This document shows positions 35,628 to 44,338 of a DNA stretch of 64,000 nt, in pieces. The stretch lies in NCBI RefSeq assembly GCF_900626075.1, contig NZ_UYZY01000001.1, positions 558,001 through 622,000 of the forward strand. Direction: 5' to 3'. Source of the DNA: Clostridium transplantifaecale (GTDB taxonomy: Bacteria; Bacillota; Clostridia; Lachnospirales; Lachnospiraceae). The first letter of the stretch is position 1, and every line of letters begins with the position of its first letter. Under the pieces are notes generated by a model, which did not search any database, was not told the DNA's origin, and saw only the letters and a list, made by a program, of their open reading frames with translations. Position numbers and translations under genes: made by a program.

Positions 35628-37103
35628 TCAGATAATAATGCAAATCATACCGCCATTACTGTCATTAATAATTTTCTGGAGCGTATCCTGGAGCTTCATC
35701 TGGCAGTCTTCCGTCATCTGGGAAATCTTTGCCTGGATTCCGTCATCCACTATCTGTTCAATGGATTTTCCGAAAATATTGGTGCTCCAGACACCCTCTT
35801 CACTCTGGCCTGCATTTTCTTTTATGTAGGTAATCAGATCCTCCGCTTGCTGTTCGCTTCCCACGATCGGTGCGATCTCAGTCTCAATATGGGCTTTGAT
35901 CAGGTTAATGGACGGCGCCTGGGCTTTCATTTTCACCCCATACTTATTGCCGTGGCGGATCAGCTGCGGCTCATCCAGCACAATCTCGGAGCGGTCCGGC
36001 GTCACGACGCCATAACCTTTTAATCTCACCTGGCATACGGCATTGCTCACCTTCTCATATTCCTTCTGCATAGAGGCCAGGTTCTTTAAGGTCTGCATGA
36101 GCTGGTATTCTCCCTCAATCGGCACGCCCACGTATTCGCTCAGAATCTGGTAATAATGGCTGTCATCCACCTCGATCTGGGCCTGGATGCTGCCGTCAGC
36201 CATCTTCATGCCTGTAATCTTAATTCTCTTCACCGCCTCACTGTCCTCGGCCGGAAGGGCGTCCTGGGCGTCTCTCATGTGGTCGGTTTTCTTAAGCATA
36301 TCCTTTACGGACTGGATGACCCTGCTTTTCAGCCAGTGATCCTTCGGGAGAATTTCCATCCATTTCGGAATCGTAAAATCGATCTCAGTGACCGGGAATT
36401 CATGCAGAATCTCTTCCATGATCACCTTGATATCTTCTTTTTTGAGCTGCTCGCAGTTGACAGGCATCACCTGGACGCCGTATTTCTCCTCCATCTGCTT
36501 TGCCATTTCCCTGGTCTCATCGGAATAGGGCCTCATGGAGTTCAAAAGAACCAGGAACGGTTTTTTTAAGTTTTTCAGTTCTTTGATCGTCTTCTCTTCC
36601 GCCGCTATGTAGTTGCCCCGCTTAATATCACCGAAGGAACCGTCCGTCGTGATGACAAGGCCGATGGTGGAGTGGTCGTTGATAACCTTTCGGGTGCCGA
36701 TCTCCGCCGCTTCCGTAAACGGAATCTCTGTGTCAAACCATGGAGTTTTTACGAGGCGTTCCGTGTCATTCTCAATATGGCCCGCCGCGCCTTCCACCAT
36801 AAATCCGACGCAGTCGATCAGCCGTACCTTCACATCCACGCCGTCGCTTAGTGTGATCTGGGCCGCCTCTTTTGGAATAAACTTCGGTTCCGTCGTCATA
36901 ATCGTCTTCCCTGCGGAACTCTGGGGAAGTTCATCTCTTGTGCGTTCCCTGGAATGAGGATCTTCCATACCCGGCAGCACCATCAGCTCCATAAAACGCT
37001 TGATAAAAGTGGATTTGCCGGTCCTGACGGGGCCTACGATACCTACATAGATTTCTCCGTTGGTCCTGGCCTTAATGTCGCTGTATACGTTAAAATTGTC
37101 CAT
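35628..37103 (-). CDS. spoIVA: Stage IV sporulation protein A
   Basis: ATPase that polymerises on the outer forespore surface to form the basement layer of the spore coat. Walker A GPVRTGKST at residues 24-32. The family-specific DSRERTRDELPQS-type segment is seen as DPHSRERTRDELPQSSAGKT, and the C-terminus is hydrophobic, ending NDSNGGMICIII. 491 residues, matching the B. subtilis length of 492. The start at 37103 (MDNFNVYSDI) has AAGGGGG 7 bases upstream. Expression in the mother cell under SigE is known for the family; I cannot place a convincing SigE promoter here. Confidence 0.97.
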   Translation of the reverse strand: MDNFNVYSDIKARTNGEIYVGIVGPVRTGKSTFIKRFMELMVLPGMEDPHSRERTRDELPQSSAGKTIMTTEPKFIPKEAAQITLSDGVDVKVRLIDCVGFMVEGAAGHIENDTERLVKTPWFDTEIPFTEAAEIGTRKVINDHSTIGLVITTDGSFGDIKRGNYIAAEEKTIKELKNLKKPFLVLLNSMRPYSDETREMAKQMEEKYGVQVMPVNCEQLKKEDIKVIMEEILHEFPVTEIDFTIPKWMEILPKDHWLKSRVIQSVKDMLKKTDHMRDAQDALPAEDSEAVKRIKITGMKMADGSIQAQIEVDDSHYYQILSEYVGVPIEGEYQLMQTLKNLASMQKEYEKVSNAVCQVRLKGYGVVTPDRSEIVLDEPQLIRHGNKYGVKMKAQAPSINLIKAHIETEIAPIVGSEQQAEDLITYIKENAGQSEEGVWSTNIFGKSIEQIVDDGIQAKISQMTEDCQMKLQDTLQKIINDSNGGMICIII

Positions 37104-37408
37104 AAAAATACCCCCTTGGCTATGCTGATACAAGTATATGCAAGGAGGAAGGGGGAGTATGCGAAAAAATATTGGCGGAAAGGCGTGTGATTATGGTAAT
37201 CAGGAAAAAGTAGAAATAAAATTATTATTCTGTATATTTGTCCAAAGTGTTTGATTATAAGGATTTAAAGTAGATAAGCATGATTGCTATCGCTCCTAAT
37301 TCAAAGCATCAACTTCCGGCTCTTAAACATCCTCATCAAACCTTTTCCAGAGCTATCTTTCCCAAGTGTTGTATAGTTGTTTTTTGAACAAAAATTACTT
37401 TATACGCT
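37104..37408. other. AT-rich gap between spoIVA and the small membrane genes
   Basis: About 305 bases containing the spoIVA ribosome site and presumably its promoter at the left edge. The remainder is AT-rich with no open frame, strong hairpin or repeat that I can recognise. It marks the left border of an island with lower GC than its flanks. Confidence 0.5.
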
Positions 37409-37648
37409 CTAATTTCTCAAATACATATAAGTAACAATCATAGTTGGAAGAAAACTCAAAAAGCACATCAATTTTGGATACCTTAATGTTTTATATGCCC
37501 TATAGTCGGCTACGGCAACCCAAATCGAAAAATAAAACAGCTGAATCCATCTAGCTGTTCTGTATTCAATATCAATAATATCTGGCAAAAAGATCATTAT
37601 AACGCCTGTAATGCAGAGGATAAAATAAATTATTTGAAACTTTTTCAT
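37409..37648 (-). CDS. Small membrane protein of unknown function
   Basis: 79 residues with two likely helices (IIYFILCITGVIMIFLPDII and LMCFLSFLPTMIVTYMYL) and possibly a third around IQLFYFSIWVAVADY. I do not recognise a family. ATG at 37648 with AGGCAGG upstream. It is the last of four small membrane protein genes in a row on the minus strand, separated by 164 bases from the next. Base composition is AT-richer than the neighbouring housekeeping genes. Confidence 0.6.
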   Translation of the reverse strand: MKKFQIIYFILCITGVIMIFLPDIIDIEYRTARWIQLFYFSIWVAVADYRAYKTLRYPKLMCFLSFLPTMIVTYMYLRN

Positions 37649-37812
37649 GTAGTAAACCTGCCTTTCATTTTTTAATTTCCCGCATCATGGCATAGAGACT
37701 ACTAAAAAATGATAAATCGAAAACCTCCGCTCCATATCACCTTTCGGTCATATTTTCATAACAAGCAGCATTTCGCTCTTAAACGTATTCAAAAGTAATT
37801 ACAAATACATCT

Positions 37813-38064
37813 TCACGACAGAATCCCCCAAAAAGAGTAACATACCCAAAATAAAAACATGAAACAGGAAAAAACTTTGTTATATAAATGATACTTAAAT
37901 GTCAAAACCAGTCCAATCCCCGCCAATAGAACCGAAACTGCAAAATAAACCACCTTTGTTTCTGCACTAATATTTCTATGCCAGGAGGCGTTTGTAAATA
38001 TAATAGCAATAAATATAATAATTGCTGTTAATACTCTTAATCTAGTTTGACTGTCATTATCCAA
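37813..38064 (-). CDS. Small membrane protein of unknown function
   Basis: 83 residues, three predicted helices (LTAIIIFIAIIFTNA; VVYFAVSVLLAGIGLVLTF; VFSCFMFLFWVCYSFW). No family recognised. The start is a TTG at 38064 with GGGGGAG about 5 bases upstream; no ATG fits. 24 bases downstream of the apparently broken membrane gene, so probably the same transcript. Confidence 0.6.
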   Translation of the reverse strand: MDNDSQTRLRVLTAIIIFIAIIFTNASWHRNISAETKVVYFAVSVLLAGIGLVLTFKYHLYNKVFSCFMFLFWVCYSFWGILS

Positions 38065-38088
38065 TGGCTCTCCCCCTTTTATTCCCCT

Positions 38089-38421
38089 CTATATAAATCC
38101 AAGAAAATAAACAATATCGATTACCAAAACGATAAGACTGAGTCCCCAAAGGATCCCTGTCACAGGGTCCTCTACAGCGAGCTGAAACCACTCTTTCGAC
38201 GTTTTGATTCTCGGCTTCATCAGAAACTCAACATAATAGATTATTACGCCGCCGGTAAGACATAACAACAAATGCCCCGTCCGGTATATTTCTGACAATC
38301 CCAGGAGCGTTGCCAGTCCTTCCCCGAAAATGCATATGTCAGAAAATAATATTGCGGCTGCCTGCCGTCTGCCGATTCCGGTTCGCTCTGACCTTGTACA
38401 GTCCTTTCACTCAGCCCTCAT
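38089..38421 (-). pseudogene. Small membrane protein gene with an early TGA
   Basis: The best start is the ATG at 38421: GGGAGG lies 7 bases upstream and the ATG overlaps the upstream stop as ATGA. But codon 5 is TGA (38407-38409). Beyond it the same frame stays open for 105 codons and encodes a plausible membrane protein: RTGIGRRQAAAILFSDICIF, GHLLLCLTGGVIIYYVEFLM and ILWGLSLIVLVIDIVYFLG. Downstream starts exist only as a TTG at 38298 without a strong site, giving 69 residues. I read this as a nonsense-broken gene or one using a poor internal start. A sequencing error is also possible. Family unknown. Confidence 0.55.
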
Positions 38422-38885
38422 TCTGATTCCTCCCTTATTTGAAAAATAAGCGCCAATAGTAACAGTGATAATATCTCTGTTGAGACGAATGTCATAAATA
38501 AGCGGTAGTGAACGGCTAAATACTTAAAAGCAACAAAGCTGATACCGAATATGACAAAAGCGGCACCTGTAAAAAGCACTATTTTCTTTACGCCGATCTT
38601 CTCCCTTTTACAGGGCCTTGCCAGGACGTTCATATATCCAATCAGAAAAATGCACGAAAACAGCCATTTTACAATATAGGAAACGGCTAAAATTAAATTT
38701 TCGTTCTTCACTGCACTGCGCTCACAGGAAAACCACGTCCAATATTCCTCACTGACATGTTTAAAAAACGGGTTTACTACAGTAATAACATTGTAATTGC
38801 AAAAGAGCTGGAACAAAAAAACAGCCTGGAACAATAAGATAGAAATTTTCAGAATTCTGTCATTTCTGCTTTTCAAAAAAATCAT
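38418..38885 (-). CDS. Four-helix membrane protein of unknown function
   Basis: 155 residues with four predicted helices: ISILLFQAVFLFQLFC, LAVSYIVKWLFSCIFLIGYM, IVLFTGAAFVIFGISFVAF and FMTFVSTEILSLLLLALIFQ. An outside loop after the first helix contains WFSCERSAV. No family recognised. ATG at 38885 with GGAGGAG upstream. It is the first gene of the small membrane protein set, and its stop overlaps the start of the next gene. Confidence 0.65.
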   Translation of the reverse strand: MIFLKSRNDRILKISILLFQAVFLFQLFCNYNVITVVNPFFKHVSEEYWTWFSCERSAVKNENLILAVSYIVKWLFSCIFLIGYMNVLARPCKREKIGVKKIVLFTGAAFVIFGISFVAFKYLAVHYRLFMTFVSTEILSLLLLALIFQIREESE

Positions 38886-39123
38886 TTTTCTACTCCTCCC
38901 TCACCAAAACCAACCGCTGGGGCTGAAGAGTAATAGAGCAGCTCCACTCCCCCTGTTCGCCATCTTCCATGGACGTCCCCGCATCTCAACTAAACTTAGC
39001 TACCTAAATTTTACCATATCCCGCAATCCTTTTTCTTTCTTTTTTCTGTCAATTCATTGACATTAATTTTATTAATCTCTCAACACCCCGGTTTTCTCTC
39101 AATTACAGCATATTTGATGCATC

Positions 39124-39184
39124 AAAAAAGAGCTGTTACATCATAGAAAATATCCGAGATAAATTCTATTCCGCAACAGCTCTT
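39124..39184 (-). terminator. Terminator of the liv operon
   Basis: AAGAGCTGTT (39128-39137) pairs with AACAGCTCTT (39175-39184); an inner TAGAA/TTCTA pair extends the hairpin. On the minus strand it ends in TTTTTT. It lies 28 bases after livF. Confidence 0.8.
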
Positions 39185-39212
39185 CCCTGTTAAAAAACAA
39201 CACCAGTCTATC

Positions 39213-39923
39213 CTATTCGCTCAAATACGCCTTCTTCACCGAATCATCATTCATCAGCTCTTTCGCATCGCCCTTTAAAACAATACTTCCCGTCTCAAGG
39301 ACGTAGGCCTTGTTGGCAATTGAAAGCGCTTTCTTGGCATTCTGCTCCACCAGAAGGACCGTGGTCCCGTCGGCGCTGATCTCCTTGATGATATCAAAAA
39401 TCTCATTTACATAGATTGGGGAGAGGCCCATCGAAGGCTCATCCATAACAATCAGACGGGGATGTGACATCAGGGCGCGGCCCATGGCCAGCATCTGCTG
39501 TTCGCCGCCCGAGAGGGTTCCTGCAAGCTGGTTTTTTCTCTCCTCCAGCCTCGGGAAACGTTTGTAAATCTTTGCCAGCGTATCTTCTATCTCCTGCTTA
39601 TCACTTCGCGTATAAGCGCCCATTTTCAGGTTCTGCAGTACGGTGAGCTGGGCAAATACCCTTCTGCCCTCCGGAACGTGGGCAATTCCCATGGGCACCA
39701 GCTTGTAGCCGGGAACCCTGGTGATGTCCTTTCCCTCGAAGACGATACTGCCTGATTTGGCAGGAATCAGTCCGGTGATTGTGTGAAGGGTGGTCGTCTT
39801 TCCGGCTCCGTTGGCTCCAATCAGGGCGATGACATCGCCCTCGTCAACTTCAAAGGAAATCCCCTTCAGCGCCTGTATGACGCCGTAATATACGTTTAAA
39901 TCTTTTACTTCCAGCATTGCCAT
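39213..39923 (-). CDS. livF: Branched-chain amino acid ABC transporter, ATP-binding subunit
   Basis: Second ATPase of the LIV importer. Walker A GANGAGKT (~36-43), signature LSGGEQQMLAMGRALM, Walker B LIVMDEPSMGLSP, and the H-loop replaced by the LLVEQN typical of LivF. 236 residues. The start at 39923 (MAMLEVKDLN) has AAGGAGG 8 bases upstream; the frame extends 12 codons further without a site. It starts 13 bases after livG. Confidence 0.96.
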   Translation of the reverse strand: MAMLEVKDLNVYYGVIQALKGISFEVDEGDVIALIGANGAGKTTTLHTITGLIPAKSGSIVFEGKDITRVPGYKLVPMGIAHVPEGRRVFAQLTVLQNLKMGAYTRSDKQEIEDTLAKIYKRFPRLEERKNQLAGTLSGGEQQMLAMGRALMSHPRLIVMDEPSMGLSPIYVNEIFDIIKEISADGTTVLLVEQNAKKALSIANKAYVLETGSIVLKGDAKELMNDDSVKKAYLSE

Positions 39924-39936
39924 AAGACTGTCCTCC

Positions 39937-40695
39937 TTATTCTCCCAGATATGCCGCAACTACCTGCGGGTTGTTCAGTACATCGCCTGTGGGGCCTTCC
40001 GCCAGCATATGGCCGAAGTTTAATACGGTCAGGCGCTCGCAGATTCCTGATACAAGCTTCATATCATGTTCAATCAGAAGGATTGTCATATCGAAATTAT
40101 CGCGGACGAAACGGATGGTGTTCATCAGCTCCGCCGTCTCATTCGGGTTCATTCCGGCCGCCGGTTCATCTAAGAGGAGGAGCTTCGGTTCCGTCGCAAG
40201 GGCCCTTGCGATCTCCAGCTTCCTCTGTTTTCCGTAGGGAAGGTTGGATGCCTTATAGCCGAACTCCTTATCCAGATCAAAGACCTTTAAAAGCTCCATT
40301 GCCCTCTCATCCATCTTCTTTTCCACTTTATAATAACCGGGAAGGCGGAAGATGCCGGACAGCGTGGAATACGTATTGTGGTTGTGAAGTCCCACCTTAA
40401 CATTGTCGAGAACGCTCAGTTCCTTAAAAAGACGGATATTCTGGAACGTCCTGGCGATGCCTGCCTTATTGATATCGGCCGTCTTATGGCCTGTTATATT
40501 CTTTCCATCCAGTGTAATCTGACCGCAGTCGGGCTTGTATACGCCGGTCAGCAGGTTGAAAATCGTCGTTTTTCCGGCTCCGTTCGGTCCTATCAGGCCG
40601 TAGAGCTGGCCTTTTTCAATTGTTACATTAAAGTCGTCGACCGCCTTCAGGCCGCCGAAGGAGATACTTAAGTTTTTTACTTCCAGCATTGCCAT
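39937..40695 (-). CDS. livG: Branched-chain amino acid ABC transporter, ATP-binding subunit
   Basis: First ATPase of the LIV importer, larger than LivF as usual (252 residues). Walker A GPNGAGKT, signature LPYGKQRKLEIARALA, Walker B LLLLDEPAAGMNP and the H-loop LLIEHDMKLV are all present, as is the LivG C-terminal ending in DVLNNPQVVAAYLGE. AAGGAGG precedes the ATG; gap of 3 bases from livM. Confidence 0.97.
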   Translation of the reverse strand: MAMLEVKNLSISFGGLKAVDDFNVTIEKGQLYGLIGPNGAGKTTIFNLLTGVYKPDCGQITLDGKNITGHKTADINKAGIARTFQNIRLFKELSVLDNVKVGLHNHNTYSTLSGIFRLPGYYKVEKKMDERAMELLKVFDLDKEFGYKASNLPYGKQRKLEIARALATEPKLLLLDEPAAGMNPNETAELMNTIRFVRDNFDMTILLIEHDMKLVSGICERLTVLNFGHMLAEGPTGDVLNNPQVVAAYLGE

Positions 40696-40698
40696 AAC

Positions 40699-41763
40699 CT
40701 ATGCCTCCTCCTTTGTCTTTGGTTTCCTGATTGAGGCCACGAGCCTCTCGCGCACCTGGATTGCTTTCGGGCTTGCCGTAAGAAGCATCATGGCAATCAG
40801 CACAATGGCATAGATCAGCATACGGTAATTATTCAGTCCGCGGAGCATCTCCGGAAGCAGAGTCAGAATAACGGCCGAAATCACGGAGCCGCGGATATTG
40901 CCGATGCCGCCCAGCACGACGAATACCAGGATCATGATCGACATATTGTAGCCGAAACTCTTCGGAGTCGCAGCCAGTGTCGCCAGGTTATGGGCATAGA
41001 GCACACCCGCCACGCCGGCCAGAGCCGCCGATACGGAGAATGCCAGCAGTTTGTACTTTGTAATATTGATTCCAATGGATTCCGCCGCGATACGGTTATC
41101 ACGGATCGCCATGATAGCGCGTCCCGTCCTGGAGTTGATCATGTTGAGGACGATAAAAAGGGTGATTAACACCAGGATAAAACCGATAGTAAATGTCGCC
41201 ATCTTGGGTGTGCCTGTAATACCCTGGGCGCCCTTGATAATCACTTCGCCTTCCGGCGCAAGATTTAAAGATGCCACGTCTTTCGTGGAAATATGGAGCC
41301 CATTTGCATCCATGCCCACGTAAAGAACGTTGATGACATTCTTAATGATTTCACCGAATGCCAGCGTTACAATCGCCAGATAGTCGCCCTTAAGCCTCAA
41401 TACCGGGATACCGATGAGAATGCCGAAAACGGCAGCCACAAGAGCTCCCACGAAAAGAGCTATGATAAAACGGACCTGATTGCTTGGAATGGCGGCCGCC
41501 ATCGCATGGGTAAAGAAAGCGCCCGAAAATGCTCCCACACACATGAAACCCGCATGGCCGAGGCTGAGCTCACCCAGAATTCCAACCGTGAGGTTCAGAG
41601 ATACCGCAAGGATAACATAAGTACAGAGGGGAACCAGAATTCCCTTTAAAAGGCTGTTGATATGGCCTCCGGCCATCAGGGCCTGGATCAGGAGATAGCA
41701 GCCGATCACCAGAGCGTAAGTGATGACATTTTGAACCAGAATTTTATTTTTATATGCTTTCAT
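40699..41763 (-). CDS. livM: Branched-chain amino acid ABC transporter permease
   Basis: Membrane-spanning subunit, 354 residues with about 9-10 helices. Family segments LGELSLGHAGFMCVGAFSGA and the cytoplasmic coupling loop GRAIMAIRDNRIAAESIGIN are present, the latter contacting the ATPases. Ten bases after livH and three before livG, so clearly one operon. Confidence 0.96.
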   Translation of the reverse strand: MKAYKNKILVQNVITYALVIGCYLLIQALMAGGHINSLLKGILVPLCTYVILAVSLNLTVGILGELSLGHAGFMCVGAFSGAFFTHAMAAAIPSNQVRFIIALFVGALVAAVFGILIGIPVLRLKGDYLAIVTLAFGEIIKNVINVLYVGMDANGLHISTKDVASLNLAPEGEVIIKGAQGITGTPKMATFTIGFILVLITLFIVLNMINSRTGRAIMAIRDNRIAAESIGINITKYKLLAFSVSAALAGVAGVLYAHNLATLAATPKSFGYNMSIMILVFVVLGGIGNIRGSVISAVILTLLPEMLRGLNNYRMLIYAIVLIAMMLLTASPKAIQVRERLVASIRKPKTKEEA

Positions 41764-41773
41764 CTGTAACCAC

Positions 41774-42655
41774 CTACACTTTCTCGTTAATTTTCTTGCC
41801 GAGGATGCCGGTCGGGCGCACCAGAAGCACGATAATCAGTACCGAGAATACGATAGCATCGGACAACTGGGAAGAAATATAGGCTTTTGCCAGGTTTTCT
41901 ATCACGCCGAGCAGGATTCCTCCGATCATGGCTCCGGGAATGGAACCGATACCGCCGAATACGGCGGCCACGAATGCCTTGATACCGGGCATAGAACCCG
42001 TATAAGGAGTCAGGGACGGATATGCGGAACAGAGAAGTACGCCTGCAATGGCTGCCAGGGAAGAACCGATGGCAAATGTAACGGCAATTGTTCCGTTTAC
42101 ATTGATACCCATCAGAGTTGCCGCTCCTTTATCTTCCGATACGGCCAGCATTGCCTGCCCCATCTTCGTCTTATTGATGAAGGTGGTCAGAGCCAGCATA
42201 ATGACGATACAGGTGACGATTGTTACAATTGTTACACTGGAGATGGACAGCTTTCCGTCTGCCAGCTTAAGCGCCGGAAGAGTCACAACGGAAGTGAACT
42301 GTCTGGCATTGGAGCCGAACAGCAGCAGAGCAATATTCTGCAGCAGATAGCTGACGCCGATTGCCGTAATAAGGACTGCCAGTGGGGAAGCTCCCCTGAG
42401 AGGCCTGTAAGCGACTTTTTCAATGGTGACGCCCAGAACCGTACATACTACAATTGAAGCCAGAACCCCGACGACCGGAGATCCCCCTGCCGTACTCACG
42501 ACCGTAAATACGGTAAAACCGCCGATCATAATGATATCTCCATGGGCAAAGTTCAGCATCTTGGCAATGCCGTAAACCATGGTGTAACCAAGGGCAATGA
42601 TCGCATATACACTTCCAAGGCTGATCCCGTTGATTAAATAAGAAAGAAAACTCAT
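41774..42655 (-). CDS. livH: Branched-chain amino acid ABC transporter permease
   Basis: Second membrane subunit, 293 residues, 8 predicted helices. MVYGIAKMLNFAHGDIIMIGG near the N-terminus and the coupling segment GQAMLAVSEDKGAATLMGIN are LivH signatures. It follows livJ after a terminator hairpin, so the membrane and ATPase genes are probably made at lower level than the binding protein. Confidence 0.96.
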   Translation of the reverse strand: MSFLSYLINGISLGSVYAIIALGYTMVYGIAKMLNFAHGDIIMIGGFTVFTVVSTAGGSPVVGVLASIVVCTVLGVTIEKVAYRPLRGASPLAVLITAIGVSYLLQNIALLLFGSNARQFTSVVTLPALKLADGKLSISSVTIVTIVTCIVIMLALTTFINKTKMGQAMLAVSEDKGAATLMGINVNGTIAVTFAIGSSLAAIAGVLLCSAYPSLTPYTGSMPGIKAFVAAVFGGIGSIPGAMIGGILLGVIENLAKAYISSQLSDAIVFSVLIIVLLVRPTGILGKKINEKV

Positions 42656-42728
42656 ACCGCCTACACCTACCTCTTTGTCTTTTTTCTCACGGCCTCAAAG
42701 CGCTGTTGGCTTTTACCGCCGTCAATGT

Positions 42729-42762
42729 TAAAAAAGAGGGTTGTCATTCAGACAACCCTCTT
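42729..42762 (-). terminator. Terminator between livJ and livH
   Basis: AAGAGGGTTGTC (42734-42745), five-base loop, GACAACCCTCTT (42751-42762), perfect 12-base arms. On the minus strand it is followed by TTTTTAAC. Since no separate livH promoter is obvious, partial read-through is likely, which would give more binding protein than transporter. Confidence 0.85.
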
Positions 42763-42781
42763 GAAGGGCTAATTACTATAA

Positions 42782-44002
42782 TTACTGTAATACATATACT
42801 CCGTCTTCAATCTTAACAGCCTTAGGAGCTTTGTTCGGCTCGCCTGCTGCGGTCCAGGTCATTCCTGTACCTGTTAAGCCGTCGATGGAAATCTCAGTCA
42901 TGGCTGTCTTCATTGCGTCACAGATATCGGATGCGCTCATATCTGGTGTGATACCTGCCTTCTCAGCGGCAGCCTTGATAGCGTACATACCGTCGTAAGC
43001 GCCTGCAGCGAACTGAAGCGGTTCTTCGTTGTAAGCGGTTCTGTATGCTTCAACGAAATCCTTGCTGCTCTCCTCATCTACGGAGAATGGCGTTAACAGC
43101 ATTAAGCCTTCTGCCAGGGATTTATCAAAGTTCTCAACGCTTAAGATACCGTCCATACCGTCACAGCCAAAGAAGATTGGGCTGAATTCTTTATCGGAAG
43201 CCTGTTTTAAGATAACGGATGCCTCCTGGTAGTAGATTGGCAGGAATACCAGCTCTGCGCCGGCTTCTTTCGCCTTGTCAAGCTGTACGGAGAAATCGGT
43301 GTTGCTGTCTGCCGTAAATGCTTCGCTGGCAACTACCTCAAGTCCCTGGTTGCCGGCCTCTGCCACGAAGGACTCGCGGATACCGTCGGAATACTCTGTG
43401 GAGCTGTCGTAAATAATTGCAACCTTTGCAGCAAGCTTGTGCTCGCCTATGTACTGTGCGGAAGCTTTACCCTGATCCGGATCAGAGAAACATACGCGGA
43501 ATGCGTTGTCGCCGGAAATACACTCTACGGCCGAGCCGGATGGTGTAATCTGGAACATGTTGTCAACCTGTGACTCTGCCACTACTGCGATACAGGGCTT
43601 GGACGTAACGGTGCCGAGTAACATCTGCATATCCCAGTCTTTTAATGTATTGTAGGCATTGACTGCCTTCTCAGGATCATGCTCGTCATCCTGGAAATTG
43701 TATTCGATCTGAACGCCGCCTATTCCGCCGGCTTCATTGATCTCTTTGGCTGCCAGTTCCATACCGTTTTTAACGGCAATTCCGTAAGCTGCTGCCGGTC
43801 CTGTCAGAGGTCCGATACCGCCAATCTTAAATACGCCGTCTGCTGATGCGGCTGGCGCCTGTGATTCACCCTCGGCCTGTGCCGCCGGAGTTTCTCCCGC
43901 TGCTGCTGTTGTGTCAGCAGGTTTGCTGCCTGAACCGCCGCATGCGGTTAAGGATGCTGCCATGGCCACTGCAAGGCCTAAGCTTAATACTTTCTTTTTC
44001 AT
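42782..44002 (-). CDS. livJ: Branched-chain amino acid-binding lipoprotein
   Basis: Periplasmic-type solute-binding protein anchored by lipid. Lipobox LTAC with lipidated Cys21, then a Thr/Ala/Gly/Glu-rich linker (~25-55) and a type I binding fold (IGGIGPLTGPAAAYGIAVKN; YNTLKDWDMQMLLGTVTS; GAYDGMYAIKAAAEKAG). 406 residues. The start at 44002 (MKKKVLSLGL) has GGAGG 8 bases upstream. Specificity for Leu/Ile/Val is inferred from family and neighbours; related proteins bind other amino acids. It has its own consensus promoter and terminator. Confidence 0.94.
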   Translation of the reverse strand: MKKKVLSLGLAVAMAASLTACGGSGSKPADTTAAAGETPAAQAEGESQAPAASADGVFKIGGIGPLTGPAAAYGIAVKNGMELAAKEINEAGGIGGVQIEYNFQDDEHDPEKAVNAYNTLKDWDMQMLLGTVTSKPCIAVVAESQVDNMFQITPSGSAVECISGDNAFRVCFSDPDQGKASAQYIGEHKLAAKVAIIYDSSTEYSDGIRESFVAEAGNQGLEVVASEAFTADSNTDFSVQLDKAKEAGAELVFLPIYYQEASVILKQASDKEFSPIFFGCDGMDGILSVENFDKSLAEGLMLLTPFSVDEESSKDFVEAYRTAYNEEPLQFAAGAYDGMYAIKAAAEKAGITPDMSASDICDAMKTAMTEISIDGLTGTGMTWTAAGEPNKAPKAVKIEDGVYVLQ

Positions 44003-44072
44003 AATGATCTCCTCCAATTTTTCCGCTGGCACCGGTCTTTCGGACAACGATGCTAACTGATTGATTGACGAC

Positions 44073-44101
44073 ATTATAAGTTTAAGAATTTAAATTGTCA
44101 A
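44073..44101 (-). promoter_or_regulatory. Consensus promoter of the liv operon
   Basis: Minus strand TTGACA (44096-44101), exactly 17 bases, TATAAT (44073-44078): a perfect vegetative promoter. The leader before livJ is about 65 bases, and I see no operator palindrome or riboswitch in it. Confidence 0.85.
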
Positions 44102-44226
44102 TATGAAAACCGAACAAAAAAAAGGAATTCGAAAGAAAAACTTCATTTTTCCGTTCAATTCCCTTTAAATCATAACCTGTTGTTATACCTGCCATCTCTT
44201 CTGATTATAGAAAGAGGTGAAAACAG

Positions 44227-44278
44227 GCCGTTTGTCTTCCGCCTGCGCACGCTTGGTTACAACAGGAAGACAAACGGC
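44227..44278. terminator. Long hairpin between gpsA and the liv promoter
   Basis: GCCGTTTGTCTTCC (44227-44240) and GGAAGACAAACGGC (44265-44278), perfect 14-base arms, 24-base loop. On the plus strand TTCTTTTC follows; on the minus strand CTGTTTTC. Both flanking genes read on the minus strand, with livJ leaving leftwards and gpsA entering from the right, so it may end gpsA transcripts; the U-run is weak. Confidence 0.5.
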
Positions 44279-44338
44279 TTCTTTTCTACAAAAATCATCT
44301 TTTTTCATCTTTTCAGGGAAATTTAGAAAATATGCTTC

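Noticed and set aside
37104..37160. A SigE-like promoter for spoIVA
   Set aside because: GCATAT and CATAGC-like boxes exist, but their spacing does not fit the SigE consensus, so I could not support one.
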